DNA of 64,000 nucleotides from Desulfitobacterium sp038181555 (GTDB taxonomy: Bacteria > Bacillota > Desulfitobacteriia > Desulfitobacteriales > Desulfitobacteriaceae): positions 256,082 to 320,081 of the forward strand of contig NZ_JBBWUA010000002.1 in the NCBI RefSeq assembly GCF_038181555.1. The letters run 5' to 3'. Position numbers and translations under genes: made by a program. Below the pieces are notes generated by a model. The model saw nothing but the letters and a program-made list of their open reading frames with translations. It searched no databases and had not been told where the DNA came from. Of the stretch, positions 1 to 8,057 are shown in pieces; position 1 is the stretch's first letter; every line of letters starts with the position of its first letter.

Positions 1-599
1 AGGTCAGATATCCCTTGAACCCCTTGACGCAGCACATCATCAGCAATCCGAAAAGCCTCATGAAGAGCTGTATGCTTGTCCACGACTTGGAGCAACCGAT
101 CATTGGGAATAGTGATCAAAGTATCAACTTTAGACTTAAGCTCGGCAATTCCTTTTTCTGCCTGCATAGCCCTTTTTCTTCCCTCAAAGGAAAAGGGACG
201 GGTCACTACACCTACTGTTAAGGCTCCCAATTCTTTAGCAATTTCAGCTACGATTGGTGCTGCACCAGTTCCAGTTCCGCCGCCCATTCCGGCGGTGACA
301 AAGACCATATCTGCACCTTTAAGGACATTTATTAATTCTTCGCGACTTTCTTCAGCGGCCTTCAGACCGATTTCCGGATTCGCACCCGCACCAAGACCCT
401 TGGTAATTTTATTACCAATTTGGATCTTCTCTCCGGCACGTGAGAGGTTGATCGCTTGAGCATCCGTATTCACCGCTACAAAATCTACACCTTTTAAGCC
501 GGCTGTAATCATACGATTTACAGCATTATTTCCACCACCGCCAACTCCAATCACTTTGATCTGGGCAAATTGATTAAAGTCCATGTCGAATTCAAGCAT
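1..599 (-). CDS. ftsZ: Cell division protein FtsZ (N-terminal part, runs off window)
   Basis: FtsZ is the tubulin-like GTPase that polymerises into the Z ring at midcell. About 199 residues are visible. They begin MLEFDMDFNQF and carry the glycine-rich VGGGGNNAVNRM segment, the NTDAQA segment, the tubulin signature GMGGGTGTGAAP and the ADDVLRQGVQGISDL helix before the left edge cuts the gene. I translated it by hand from the complement, with the ATG at 597-599. It is last in the dcw cluster, separated from sbp by about 200 noncoding bases that hold a sigma-H-like promoter, so it probably has its own transcript as well as read-through. Only the C-terminal GTPase subdomain and tail are missing, and that is an effect of the window. 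Identity is close to certain. Confidence 0.97.
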   Translation of the reverse strand, partial: MLEFDMDFNQFAQIKVIGVGGGGNNAVNRMITAGLKGVDFVAVNTDAQAINLSRAGEKIQIGNKITKGLGAGANPEIGLKAAEESREELINVLKGADMVFVTAGMGGGTGTGAAPIVAEIAKELGALTVGVVTRPFSFEGRKRAMQAEKGIAELKSKVDTLITIPNDRLLQVVDKHTALHEAFRIADDVLRQGVQGISD

Positions 600-803
600 T
601 TAGCTTACGACCCCCCCGCTAGTATTAGAGCATTACCTATTCATGGTCACATTCAAGTGATAATGACACAAAAAAACACCTGTACTCGTGATAAATTCTA
701 TGAACAAGCAGTTTATCCTTCTTTTCACTTCAACTTTTTTAATAGGAAATATCATCCACAAAGCTATATTAGATGGATTCTCAACAAAAAGGGTGGTCTA
801 CCC
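600..803. other. ftsZ-sbp intergenic region, no gene
   Basis: This is the place where ftsA sits in many Firmicutes. I see no open frame with a ribosome binding site on either strand. It contains the sigma-H-like promoter and, near 790-805, a weak GGGT/ACCC hairpin followed on the minus strand by a short T run, which might attenuate read-through from sbp. Confidence 0.5.
693..721 (-). promoter_or_regulatory. Candidate sigma-H promoter of ftsZ
   Basis: On the minus strand GAAGGATAA (713-721) is followed after exactly 11 bases by ATAGAATTT (693-701). This fits the Bacillus sigma-H consensus RnAGGAwWW-N11/12-RnnGAATww at every defined position. It lies about 95 bases before the ftsZ start. In B. 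subtilis ftsAZ is known to have a sigma-H promoter used at the onset of sporulation. That this promoter is active here is inference. Confidence 0.5.
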
Positions 804-1142
804 CTAATGTACTCTTTTTTGAAGCAAATGTCTGCGAATTATCGCTAAGTTGTTGAATAAGCGGACTCCAAAAGCCACCACAGCCGCTAGGAATAGGTCG
901 ACCCCGATTCGGTCACCTACATAAGCAAGTATTCCTGCCAACAAAATATTGGTAAAGAAACCGGAAAGAAACACAACAGAGTCAAAATGGTTCTCTTGAG
1001 CGGCTCGGATACCTCCTAAGACAGAGTCCAGGGCAGCTAAGATGGCCACAGAAAGATACTTTGAATATTCTACCGGAACTGAGAACGGACTAAACCAGCC
1101 AATAACTAGTCCAAGTATGAGCCCTAAAATTGGTAACCACAT
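804..1142 (-). CDS. sbp: Small basic protein Sbp (DUF1290 family) of the division cluster
   Basis: This is a 112-residue, strongly hydrophobic protein with about three to four membrane segments (roughly residues 3-20, 27-43, 55-75 and 80-97) and a basic C-terminus ending RRHLLQKRVH. The segment AILAALDSVLGGIRA is typical of the DUF1290 'small basic protein' family, which in B. subtilis lies between ftsQ/divIB and ftsA-ftsZ. Its biochemical role is not known. It lies 19 bases after ftsQ and is probably co-transcribed with it. The family call is supported by both sequence and position. Confidence 0.85.
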   Translation of the reverse strand: MWLPILGLILGLVIGWFSPFSVPVEYSKYLSVAILAALDSVLGGIRAAQENHFDSVVFLSGFFTNILLAGILAYVGDRIGVDLFLAAVVAFGVRLFNNLAIIRRHLLQKRVH

Positions 1143-1161
1143 TCAAAAAATTCCTCCTCAT

Positions 1162-1893
1162 TTAACGACCTATTACTGGCTTTGCGGCGGTAAAATCAAT
1201 ATACCTTACCCCGTTCTTAAAAGACTTATACCCTTCATCATTGATCAATACAAAAAGCGACTTAAGCTTGTCTTCCCAAGCGTCTGCTTTACCTAGGCGG
1301 ACTTCTACTCCATCCGTCAGATAAAGGGTAATCTGTTCGATCGTATTCACATAGACTTCCCCAATCCATGGCTTTAACTCCTCAGGGGCTTGTCCGACTA
1401 CTTTTAGGGCGGCCTTAAGTCCAGGGATATCCAACTCCAGTCCCGGGCCAGCAGTATCAGGGATGGTCAATCCATTAATCACAGGATAACTTAGTTCCGG
1501 CCATCCTTCAAGACGGCGTAGATAGATGCCTTTGTGGTCTACCTCCACTACACCTCGAGGGACGGCAACTAGAGCAACTGGAGTCCGTTCTGTAATCTGA
1601 ACGACCAATTGGTTGGGAAACTTTCTTTTTAACTCCACAATCTCCACAAGGGGATGGAGCTGCACCTTCTGGCTAAGTTGCTTTAAGTCCAACATGAAAA
1701 GATTCTGCCCTGTTACATCCGTAATTAAACGCTCAATTTCGTTGGGAGGAATTTGTTTCAGACCTTCTATCTTCACTGTCTGAGTCGTAAAATAACTTGA
1801 CTGGAAGAAAAAACTCATACCTACTACGAAAAGTATAACAAGTATTGAAATATACAGAAAGGATGTAGTCGATTTCCTAGACTCCATGATCAC
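1162..1893 (-). CDS. ftsQ: Cell division protein FtsQ/DivIB
   Basis: This is a single-pass, bitopic divisome protein that, with FtsL and DivIC/FtsB, links the Z ring to septal peptidoglycan synthesis. The 243-residue product has a short basic cytoplasmic start, one membrane helix (about residues 11-31), then a POTRA domain beginning at about residue 36 (VKIEGLKQIPPNEIERLI) and the beta domain typical of FtsQ ending near residue 235. The motif VVQITERTPVALV is characteristic. The start could be Met1 or Met3. It follows murA by about 80 bases and precedes sbp, the usual Gram-positive order. Confidence 0.9.
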   Translation of the reverse strand: MIMESRKSTTSFLYISILVILFVVGMSFFFQSSYFTTQTVKIEGLKQIPPNEIERLITDVTGQNLFMLDLKQLSQKVQLHPLVEIVELKRKFPNQLVVQITERTPVALVAVPRGVVEVDHKGIYLRRLEGWPELSYPVINGLTIPDTAGPGLELDIPGLKAALKVVGQAPEELKPWIGEVYVNTIEQITLYLTDGVEVRLGKADAWEDKLKSLFVLINDEGYKSFKNGVRYIDFTAAKPVIGR

Positions 1894-1971
1894 TCCTCCT
1901 AGCTTCCTAGTATATCGAATACAACCCTCTCTGTCATGTTTTTCTTTTCAACATATCCGACCGTGCTCTGA

Positions 1972-3231
1972 TCAAGAGCTTACTCGTTTCAGCTTGGCAC
2001 CCAGACTCCGATATTTATCTTCTAGATTATCATAGCCTCGATCAATATGCCCTACCTTTTCCAGTACAGTGGCCTCTTCTGCAGCTAAAGCTGCCAGGAA
2101 TAGAGCTGCTCCCGCCCGCAAATCTGTAGCTTCGACAAAGGCCCCCTCCAGCCGCTCCACCCCGCGAATAATCGCAGTTCGCCCTTCTACTGTAATCTGG
2201 GCTCCCATCCGTCGGAGTTCATCCACATGTTGAAAACGGTTTTCAAAGATAGTTTCTGTCATAATACTGGTGCCCTCTGCTGTCGCTAAAAGCGCCATGA
2301 ATTGAGGTTGCATATCCGTCGGAAAGCCGGGGTGTGGCATGGTCTTGCAATCCACTCCCTTAATTCTTCCCTTACCTCTGACGCGAATAAAATCATCGCC
2401 CACAACAATTTCCGCTCCAGCTTGCCGAAGTTTTGCTATTACCGGCTCCAGATGCTCTGGGATCACATTGCTAATCTCAATATCTCCCTGTGTCATTACT
2501 GCTGCCACCATATGTGTTCCGGCCTCAATCCGATCAGGGATGACCGTGTGCTCAACAGGATAGAGTGTGTCAACGCCCTCAATGCGCAGAACATCCATGC
2601 CCGCACCACGGACTTTCGCTCCCATCTTATTCAAGAAATTCTGCAGATCAATAATCTCTGGTTCCCGAGCCGCATTGTGAATCGTAGTGGTTCCCTTAGC
2701 CAGTACTGCCGTCATCATCAAATTCTCAGTGGCTCCAACACTGGGAACATCTAGATAGATTTTGGAGCCCTGTAGCCGGTCTACCCAGGCCTCAATATAT
2801 CCATGTTTTTCTGTAATCTTTACTCCCAACTCTTGCAATCCCTTAATATGTTGGTCCATAGGCCGAGACCCTATGGCACATCCCCCAGGCTTAGAAATCC
2901 TCACTCGACCATGGCGTGCAAGCAGAGGACCGAGAATGAGATTAGAGGCCCGCATTTGGCGCATGAGTCCCTCATCAACTTCGCAGCGACTAAGATCTGA
3001 AGCATCCACGAGAATGGCCGCATTCTGAGTATCGACATGAGCACCAAGGCATTCCAACACTTCGATCATATGATCAATATCCGCTAATCGGGGGATGTCT
3101 AATAAGGTGGTCTTGCCGGCAACGAGTAAGGACGCTGCTAATAAGGGTAAGGATGAGTTTTTGGCCCCACTATTGCGAATTTTGCCTTCTAATCGCTGTT
3201 TTCCGGTAATGACATAGCGGTCCATCGCCAT
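1972..3231 (-). CDS. murA: UDP-N-acetylglucosamine 1-carboxyvinyltransferase MurA
   Basis: MurA performs the first committed step of peptidoglycan synthesis, transferring enolpyruvate from PEP to UDP-GlcNAc in the cytoplasm. The 419-residue length is standard. The N-terminal substrate motif SGAKNSSLPLLAA and the loop PGGCAIGSRPMDQH, whose Cys118 is the catalytic and fosfomycin-reactive residue, are both present. RIEAGTHMVAA and FPTDMQPQFMALL are further family signatures. An AAGGAGG lies 8 bases before the first ATG. It is in the dcw operon, 16 bases after murB. Many Firmicutes have two paralogues (MurA and MurZ); this is the dcw-linked one. Confidence 0.96.
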   Translation of the reverse strand: MAMDRYVITGKQRLEGKIRNSGAKNSSLPLLAASLLVAGKTTLLDIPRLADIDHMIEVLECLGAHVDTQNAAILVDASDLSRCEVDEGLMRQMRASNLILGPLLARHGRVRISKPGGCAIGSRPMDQHIKGLQELGVKITEKHGYIEAWVDRLQGSKIYLDVPSVGATENLMMTAVLAKGTTTIHNAAREPEIIDLQNFLNKMGAKVRGAGMDVLRIEGVDTLYPVEHTVIPDRIEAGTHMVAAVMTQGDIEISNVIPEHLEPVIAKLRQAGAEIVVGDDFIRVRGKGRIKGVDCKTMPHPGFPTDMQPQFMALLATAEGTSIMTETIFENRFQHVDELRRMGAQITVEGRTAIIRGVERLEGAFVEATDLRAGAALFLAALAAEEATVLEKVGHIDRGYDNLEDKYRSLGAKLKRVSS

Positions 3232-3247
3232 GACCGATTCCTCCTTC

Positions 3248-4141
3248 TCAGTTTGGTGAGATATACCTCACCTCTGTCTTCAACTCGACACCGAATTTTG
3301 TTTGTACATCTGTTTGTATCCCATGAATCAAGGTCAAAACCTCCTGGGCTGTGGCTTTGCCATGATTCACTATAAAGTTAGCATGCTTCAGGGACACTTG
3401 GGCCCCACCTATCGTTTTTCCCTTCCAGCCCGCTGCCTCGATTAATCTTCCCGCCGAATCCCCCGCAGGATTTCGAAACACACTTCCGGCATTAGGGAGT
3501 TCCAGAGGCTGAGTTCCTTTTCGTTTGTCTAGATTCTCACTCATGATTTGACGAATCATTGCCAAGTCACCGGGCTTAAGGCAGAAGACCCCCTCCAGAA
3601 CAATGGCTTGATCCCTAAGGGAACATTCCCGATAACCAAAGTCTATATGTTCCTTCGCAAGCCTTTCAACTTTACCCTGTCGGTTAATAATCTTCACTTC
3701 TACCAAAACATTCTGGATGCTTCCTCCGTGGGCCCCGGCATTCATCACAATCGCACCGCCCACAGTTCCGGGAATCCCGCGAGCAAATTCCAAACCTGTG
3801 TATCCAGCTTCTGCAGCATCTAGAGAAAGACGGGCTAAGGAATATCCCGCTCCCGCTCTAACCAACGTCCCATCCCAAAGACACTGAGCCAAGCCAGTAC
3901 TGATTATTGTGACCCCCGTCAGTCCCTCATCAGGAAAAAGAACATTGGACCCCCGCCCAAATAGCCGAACAGGTATCTCTTTTTCTTGACAAGACAACCA
4001 AACTGCCAATAATTCTTCTTCATTCTCAGGCCAAAAGACTGCTTCAGCCAATCCCCCGATTCGCCATGTACTCAGGTTCTTCAGTGGAAACTGGCGTTCG
4101 ACCCGTCCCTTCATTCCTTGTAATATCCCATGTAACATCAT
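3248..4141 (-). CDS. murB: UDP-N-acetylenolpyruvoylglucosamine reductase MurB
   Basis: MurB is an FAD- and NADPH-dependent enzyme that reduces the MurA product to UDP-MurNAc. It has the FAD-binding segments LFGRGSNVLF and ARGIPGTVGGAIVMNAGAHGG, and the C-terminal LPNAGSVFRNP motif with the catalytic serine. Its roughly 300 residues and the missing Tyr-loop insertion suggest the short type II MurB. The first in-frame ATG (4145-4147) has AGGTGG only one base away. The ATG at 4139-4141 has the same AGGTGG at 7 bases and is preferred. Its 5' end overlaps the 3' end of the unrecognised upstream gene by about 100 bases. Confidence 0.95.
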   Translation of the reverse strand: MMLHGILQGMKGRVERQFPLKNLSTWRIGGLAEAVFWPENEEELLAVWLSCQEKEIPVRLFGRGSNVLFPDEGLTGVTIISTGLAQCLWDGTLVRAGAGYSLARLSLDAAEAGYTGLEFARGIPGTVGGAIVMNAGAHGGSIQNVLVEVKIINRQGKVERLAKEHIDFGYRECSLRDQAIVLEGVFCLKPGDLAMIRQIMSENLDKRKGTQPLELPNAGSVFRNPAGDSAGRLIEAAGWKGKTIGGAQVSLKHANFIVNHGKATAQEVLTLIHGIQTDVQTKFGVELKTEVRYISPN

Positions 4142-4913
4142 TAGCATACCACCTTATGTTTTCCCTAGGATAAGCACCTAAGGGGATATTCAGACTCGCA
4201 TCGTGAATACGTCGAATCGCCTCCCAAGGCACTCCTATTTGCAGTGCTTGCAGCACTATGGAATATGTTCTATCTTCCTTGGCATAATCTATACAGGGCA
4301 AAAGACTGCCCAGATACTCGTAATGCCTCTGATCTCCATAGAATTCCACTCGATCTTCCCGGCGAATCCAGCAACTCTCGGGGAAAACCGACTGAGGATG
4401 GCGCCCAAATTCCTCACCGCCCAAGCAATTCAGAAGCCAAGCGGCGGGAACAATCCAATGAAGACCGCTGCCGATTCGTACATCCCATTGACCCTCTTCC
4501 TTCTGCCACAGCAAGGAAGGTTCAAACCCTGCCTTCTCTAAGATCCTCCATAAAAAGGGCTCATCTTTTGTCTCAGTCTGAGGTACTGGCAGGAGGATCT
4601 CTTCAGCCCAATACCTATGTAGGAATTCCGTAAGCTCTGTTTGCATAAGTCCTCGAGAAAGGCCCCATTGTCGATAGGGATCTTCCAATGGGATTTGAGA
4701 CCAATAGAGAATTTCCGTGGGCCCAACATCAGCTAAATCAAAGGCTCTCTCTTCGAGACCGGAAGATGTCAAATCCGCCAAGTCCATTGGACCCTCCCCT
4801 AAGGTTTCTCTGACCATCACGCTTCTATGTAGGGCATTCAACAAACAAAGAATCCCTTGCCAGCCGTCTAACCCTCGGGGAACGAGAAGTAATATTTTTT
4901 GCTTTGGCCACAT
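4044..4913 (-). CDS. Unrecognised protein between murG and murB
   Basis: I do not recognise this protein, about 289 residues long from the ATG at 4911-4913; a GGGAG lies 10 bases upstream. An upstream in-frame ATG at 4994 overlaps the murG stop but has no ribosome binding site. The product begins with a hydrophobic strand (KILLLVPRGL), is rich in Trp, Glu and Leu, has no signal peptide or clear membrane helix, and shows no nucleotide-binding loop. Its last roughly 100 bases overlap the murB start in another frame. Position alone suggests a role tied to envelope synthesis or division. The long frame in operon register makes it likely real. Confidence 0.7.
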   Translation of the reverse strand: MWPKQKILLLVPRGLDGWQGILCLLNALHRSVMVRETLGEGPMDLADLTSSGLEERAFDLADVGPTEILYWSQIPLEDPYRQWGLSRGLMQTELTEFLHRYWAEEILLPVPQTETKDEPFLWRILEKAGFEPSLLWQKEEGQWDVRIGSGLHWIVPAAWLLNCLGGEEFGRHPQSVFPESCWIRREDRVEFYGDQRHYEYLGSLLPCIDYAKEDRTYSIVLQALQIGVPWEAIRRIHDASLNIPLGAYPRENIRWYANDVTWDITRNEGTGRTPVSTEEPEYMANRGIG

Positions 4914-4984
4914 AACTAACCCACTCCCTTTCTTCTGACTGTCATATGTTATGCACGTAAGCCAGAAGGTGTGAAAGGAGCGAA

Positions 4985-6094
4985 TTATTTCCATGCTGTG
5001 TCAAGGCAAACCTTGACAATTTTATCTAGAGCATTCGGTTGCCCTGAATTTCGAGCAGAACGTGACATCTCTGCTAATTGCTCAGGTTTTTCTACAAGGC
5101 CTTGAATCACTGCCCAAAGATTCTCACCGGTTAAATCTCGATCTAAAATGACACGAGCTGCACCATCTTTTTCCAACGCCCGGGCATTAAATTCTTGATG
5201 GTTTTCAGCCGCAAAGGGATAAGGAATGAGTATCCCAGGTTTACCTGCTACCATGATTTCCGCCAAGGTCGTCGCCCCAGCCCGTCCTACAAATAAATCG
5301 GCACAAGCCAGTGCTTCAGGCATATCTTTAAGATATTCTAATACCCGCCAGTTCTCTCTTTGCCATTGAATCCCTTCAGCCTTTAAGGTCTCTAGAGTCT
5401 CCTGATAGGTTGCTTTGCCAGTAGCCCAAATCACTTGAATCTCCGGATGAGTTGCTAACTGCTTGAGCACCTTAGGCATGGCTTGGTTAATACTGCGGGC
5501 ACCCCGACTGCCTCCTGTCACGAGTAGGGTCAAATGCTCAGGACGTAACCCCAAGCGTTCAGCCCCTTTTTGCCGAGATATGCTACCAATCTCTGGACGC
5601 ACGGGGAGACCGGTTAAGATTAATTTCTTGCGCACCCCAAAGTGAGCAATGCTTTCTGGGAAGGTCACCATCACCTTACGCACAAAACGGGTGAGGATTT
5701 TATTGGTGATCCCCGGTAAGGCGTTTTGCTCATGTAGCAAGGTCGGAATCCCAAATAAGGCCGCAGTTAATACCACAGGCCCCGAGACATATCCTCCGGT
5801 TCCGACAACGAGATCCGGTTTATACTTCTTGAGAATCTCCTTTGTCTCCCATAAGGCTTTGATGGTTTTGCCACCTACCTTGAGAGTATCTAGGCTAATT
5901 TTGCGGGGAAGTCCTTGCCCCGACACCCCTTTAAAGCTAATTCCGGCTTCAGGAACTAGGCGTGCTTCCATGCCTTCCCGGGTACCCACATAGAGAATTT
6001 CACTATCCGGTACTTTGGCGAGAATCCCCTTAGCGATCGCAAGGGCTGGGTAAATGTGGCCGCCCGTTCCTCCACCTGTGACAATCACGCGCAT
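4985..6094 (-). CDS. murG: MurG glycosyltransferase (lipid II synthase)
   Basis: MurG is a peripheral membrane GT28 enzyme that adds GlcNAc from UDP-GlcNAc to lipid I, making lipid II. The N-terminal VTGGGTGGHIYPALAIA loop, VGTGGYVSGPVV, the HEQNALPG motif, VTGGSRGARSIN and the donor-binding GRAGATTLAEIMVAGKPGILIPYP-type region (in the last third) are all present. The frame is open further upstream to 6136, but the ATG at 6092-6094 has AAAGGAG 10 bases away and begins at MRVIVTGGG, so I use it (369 residues). Upstream lie 850 noncoding bases with two palindromic elements before ftsW. Confidence 0.96.
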   Translation of the reverse strand: MRVIVTGGGTGGHIYPALAIAKGILAKVPDSEILYVGTREGMEARLVPEAGISFKGVSGQGLPRKISLDTLKVGGKTIKALWETKEILKKYKPDLVVGTGGYVSGPVVLTAALFGIPTLLHEQNALPGITNKILTRFVRKVMVTFPESIAHFGVRKKLILTGLPVRPEIGSISRQKGAERLGLRPEHLTLLVTGGSRGARSINQAMPKVLKQLATHPEIQVIWATGKATYQETLETLKAEGIQWQRENWRVLEYLKDMPEALACADLFVGRAGATTLAEIMVAGKPGILIPYPFAAENHQEFNARALEKDGAARVILDRDLTGENLWAVIQGLVEKPEQLAEMSRSARNSGQPNALDKIVKVCLDTAWK

Positions 6095-6224
6095 GGAATT
6101 TATGCTCCTTTCGTTGGTTCGCGGTTCTTGGGTCATCGCTTCTGGGTCGTTTCTTGTGTCTCTTTTTTAGTCTTTCTTGGGTATCTTTTAAGGACATTAT
6201 TGGTATTTGTTTTAAGTATTGTCT

Positions 6225-6439
6225 CCAGGATTTTGCTATACTCGGTCACTCTGTAAGCTGCGCGCACCCGTTCTAACGCTCAAGTATTCAGCTCCGAAAG
6301 GTCCCCCGCTAAATCGGCTCCTGCCTAGTAGCGGGTTGGAAACGTCCTGTTTCCAACCTTTCTCCGCTGAAAACTTTTCGCGAAGAACGGGTAGCTGCTC
6401 GCTTAGAAGGCGTTCCCTGCTGTATATCAAAATCCCTGG
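6225..6439 (-). repeat. Modular palindromic element, copy A
   Basis: Read on the minus strand this copy has outer arms of the GGATTTTG-type, an inner stem ACCCGTTCT/AGAACGGGT, a conserved hairpin GGTTGGAAAC-loop-GTTTCCAACC, and a third hairpin with arms CCCGCTA/TAGCGGG closing a loop that ends GAGCCGATT. It shares about 200 bases of layout with the copies at 18221-18434, 30322-30591 and 35401-35640. It sits between ftsW and murG in the same orientation as the operon, so it would be part of the dcw mRNA. No open reading frame of interest. Confidence 0.85.
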
Positions 6440-6650
6440 GTCTTCTTTTTAAGTATATGCTCGAGCTGACTTTGAGGTACTGCTGAGGATGAAACGCTAA
6501 GAATTGCAGACGTGCTCTTAAGAACTGCATGAGCTAAATGAACTGCGTGAACCGCAAAGAACTCTTAAAAGTAGCTTAGAACTAGTCACGAGAATTGCCA
6601 GCAAAAATCTCTTTCGAATTCCCGAAAGCATGCTCCAACCTTCCTGCGAA
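6440..6650. other. Noncoding spacer between two palindromic elements
   Basis: No ribosome binding site with a plausible frame was seen. Several short near-repeats of an 'aactgc..aagaact' type occur (6490-6580), possibly degenerate remains of element sequence. Confidence 0.35.
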
Positions 6651-6870
6651 GTGAGTTGCGATTACAGAAAGCGAGGTTTTTACGGGGGCAGCTAAGCAAA
6701 CTTGGGCTAAACTGCACCCCAGACAGCGGGGCGGGCAACATGGACGTTGCACGCCGCCTAGAGAGCCAAGGATGGCGATTTAGGCGGGAACCCTGCCCGC
6801 TTGCAAGAGGCAGTTTAGCCCTTAGTTTGCTCTGCGAGCGTAGTCTCCGAGCGTCTGTAACGCAACTCTC
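6651..6870 (+). repeat. Modular palindromic element, diverged copy G
   Basis: This is a long inverted-repeat structure. GAGTTGCGATTACAG (6653-6667) pairs with CTGTAACGCAACTC (6855-6868); AGCAAACT-t-GGGCTAAACTGC (6695-6715) pairs with 6810-6831. Inside are GCAAC/GTTGC (6735-6750) around a TGGAC loop, and CCGCCTA/TAGGCGG (6754-6787), whose 20-base loop GAGAGCCAAGGATGGCGATT is identical to that of the copy at 35401-35640. The stems differ from the other copies while the pairing is kept. It is oriented opposite to the surrounding operon and lies just after the ftsW stop. Confidence 0.75.
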
Positions 6871-6944
6871 TTGCACGAAATCTCTCAAAGCTGTACTTTC
6901 ACTTATCCTGAAGAATCAGGTATAAGGCACATCAACCGGCGACT

Positions 6945-8039
6945 CTATCGCGACTCCCGCGAAATATTGAGCAGCACCCCAACCCCTACCATCGTAAACA
7001 CCAGCGACGTCCCGCCATAGCTCAAAAACGGTAACGTAATCCCCGTGACCGGAAGTACGCCGCTGACCACGCCCATATTGATCATAGCTTGGATGGACAC
7101 CATTGAGGTAAGGCCAACTGCCAGGAAACCGGTAAAGGCATCCGGTGCCCCCATGGCTGTTCGGAATCCTCGCCAGGCAAATAGGAAGAAGAGCAAAATC
7201 ACGATGGTGGCTCCCACAAAGCCCAGCTCTTCCCCGATCATGGCGAAGATAAAATCCGTATGATTTTCCGGGAGATAGAGGAACTTCTGCTTGCTTTGCC
7301 CAAGACCTAGACCAAAAAGGCCTCCCGGTCCCAAAGCCAGTAAGGCCTGGATAGTCTGATACCCCTTGCCTGAAGGATCTGCCCATGGATCCAGAAAGGC
7401 GAAGATGCGATTCATTCGATAAGGTGCTGCGGCAATCGCTGCCACGACCAAGCCTACACCTGCGCTGCCCAAAGCCACAATATGACTCACCTTAGCACCT
7501 GCAGCTATAAGCATAAAAAAGGTCGTACCGGCAATGGCGAGAGTTGTTCCCAAATCAGGTTGCAACATAATGAGCCCTGCCACTAGGCCAAGCAGTCCCA
7601 GCACAGGAAGCATGCCTTTGCGAAAAGATCTTATCTTATGGGGATCCACCGCTAAAATACTGGCCATGACCAATACCATGGTTAACTTAATGACTTCTGA
7701 AGGCTGGATAGACAAAGGGCCAAGACCTATCCATCGGTCAGCGCCATTAACTCGACGTCCGATTCCGGGTATTTTAACCATAATTAAGAGGACAATAGCC
7801 ATAATGAGGGCCGGCTTAGCCCATCGGCGCAATAGCTGCAAGTCGAAGCGCATTGCCAAAATCATCGCCACTAACCCAATTGTAACCCAGATCACCTCCA
7901 TCTTCAGAAAGTGATAAGGATCGTCATACATCACATATCCTTTAACCGCACTCGAGCTATAGACCATGACGGTTCCTATAGCAAGGAGCGCTAGGATTGC
8001 TCCCAGTAGGACTAAATCAGGGCGACGTCGTCTAGGCAT
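6945..8039 (-). CDS. ftsW: Peptidoglycan glycosyltransferase FtsW (SEDS family)
   Basis: SEDS proteins polymerise lipid II into glycan strands with a class B PBP as partner, here most likely the PBP gene at 13514. The 364-residue protein has about ten membrane helices. Family motifs are present: the NGADRWIGLGPLSIQPSE region, LLQPDLGTT, ENHTDFIFAMIGEELG and GVVSGVLPVTGITLPFLSYGGTS. It lies in the dcw operon, 18 bases after murD. Spore-formers may also have SpoVE, a close paralogue used for cortex synthesis; the location here favours division but does not exclude a double role. Confidence 0.93.
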   Translation of the reverse strand: MPRRRRPDLVLLGAILALLAIGTVMVYSSSAVKGYVMYDDPYHFLKMEVIWVTIGLVAMILAMRFDLQLLRRWAKPALIMAIVLLIMVKIPGIGRRVNGADRWIGLGPLSIQPSEVIKLTMVLVMASILAVDPHKIRSFRKGMLPVLGLLGLVAGLIMLQPDLGTTLAIAGTTFFMLIAAGAKVSHIVALGSAGVGLVVAAIAAAPYRMNRIFAFLDPWADPSGKGYQTIQALLALGPGGLFGLGLGQSKQKFLYLPENHTDFIFAMIGEELGFVGATIVILLFFLFAWRGFRTAMGAPDAFTGFLAVGLTSMVSIQAMINMGVVSGVLPVTGITLPFLSYGGTSLVFTMVGVGVLLNISRESR

Positions 8040-8057
8040 TTTAAGTTCCCCCTTTGA

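Noticed and set aside
2302..2754. Plus-strand frame of 150 codons
   Set aside because: Lies antisense within murA, which is fully supported by motifs and a ribosome binding site.
6656..6925. Open frame of 89 codons on the plus strand between murG and ftsW
   Set aside because: It lies entirely in the palindromic element at 6651-6870 and beyond; no ribosome binding site, odd composition, and the inverted repeat explains the open frame.
6916..7386. Minus-strand frame of 156 codons
   Set aside because: Alternative frame within the 3' half of ftsW; product has no hydrophobic pattern or family features.
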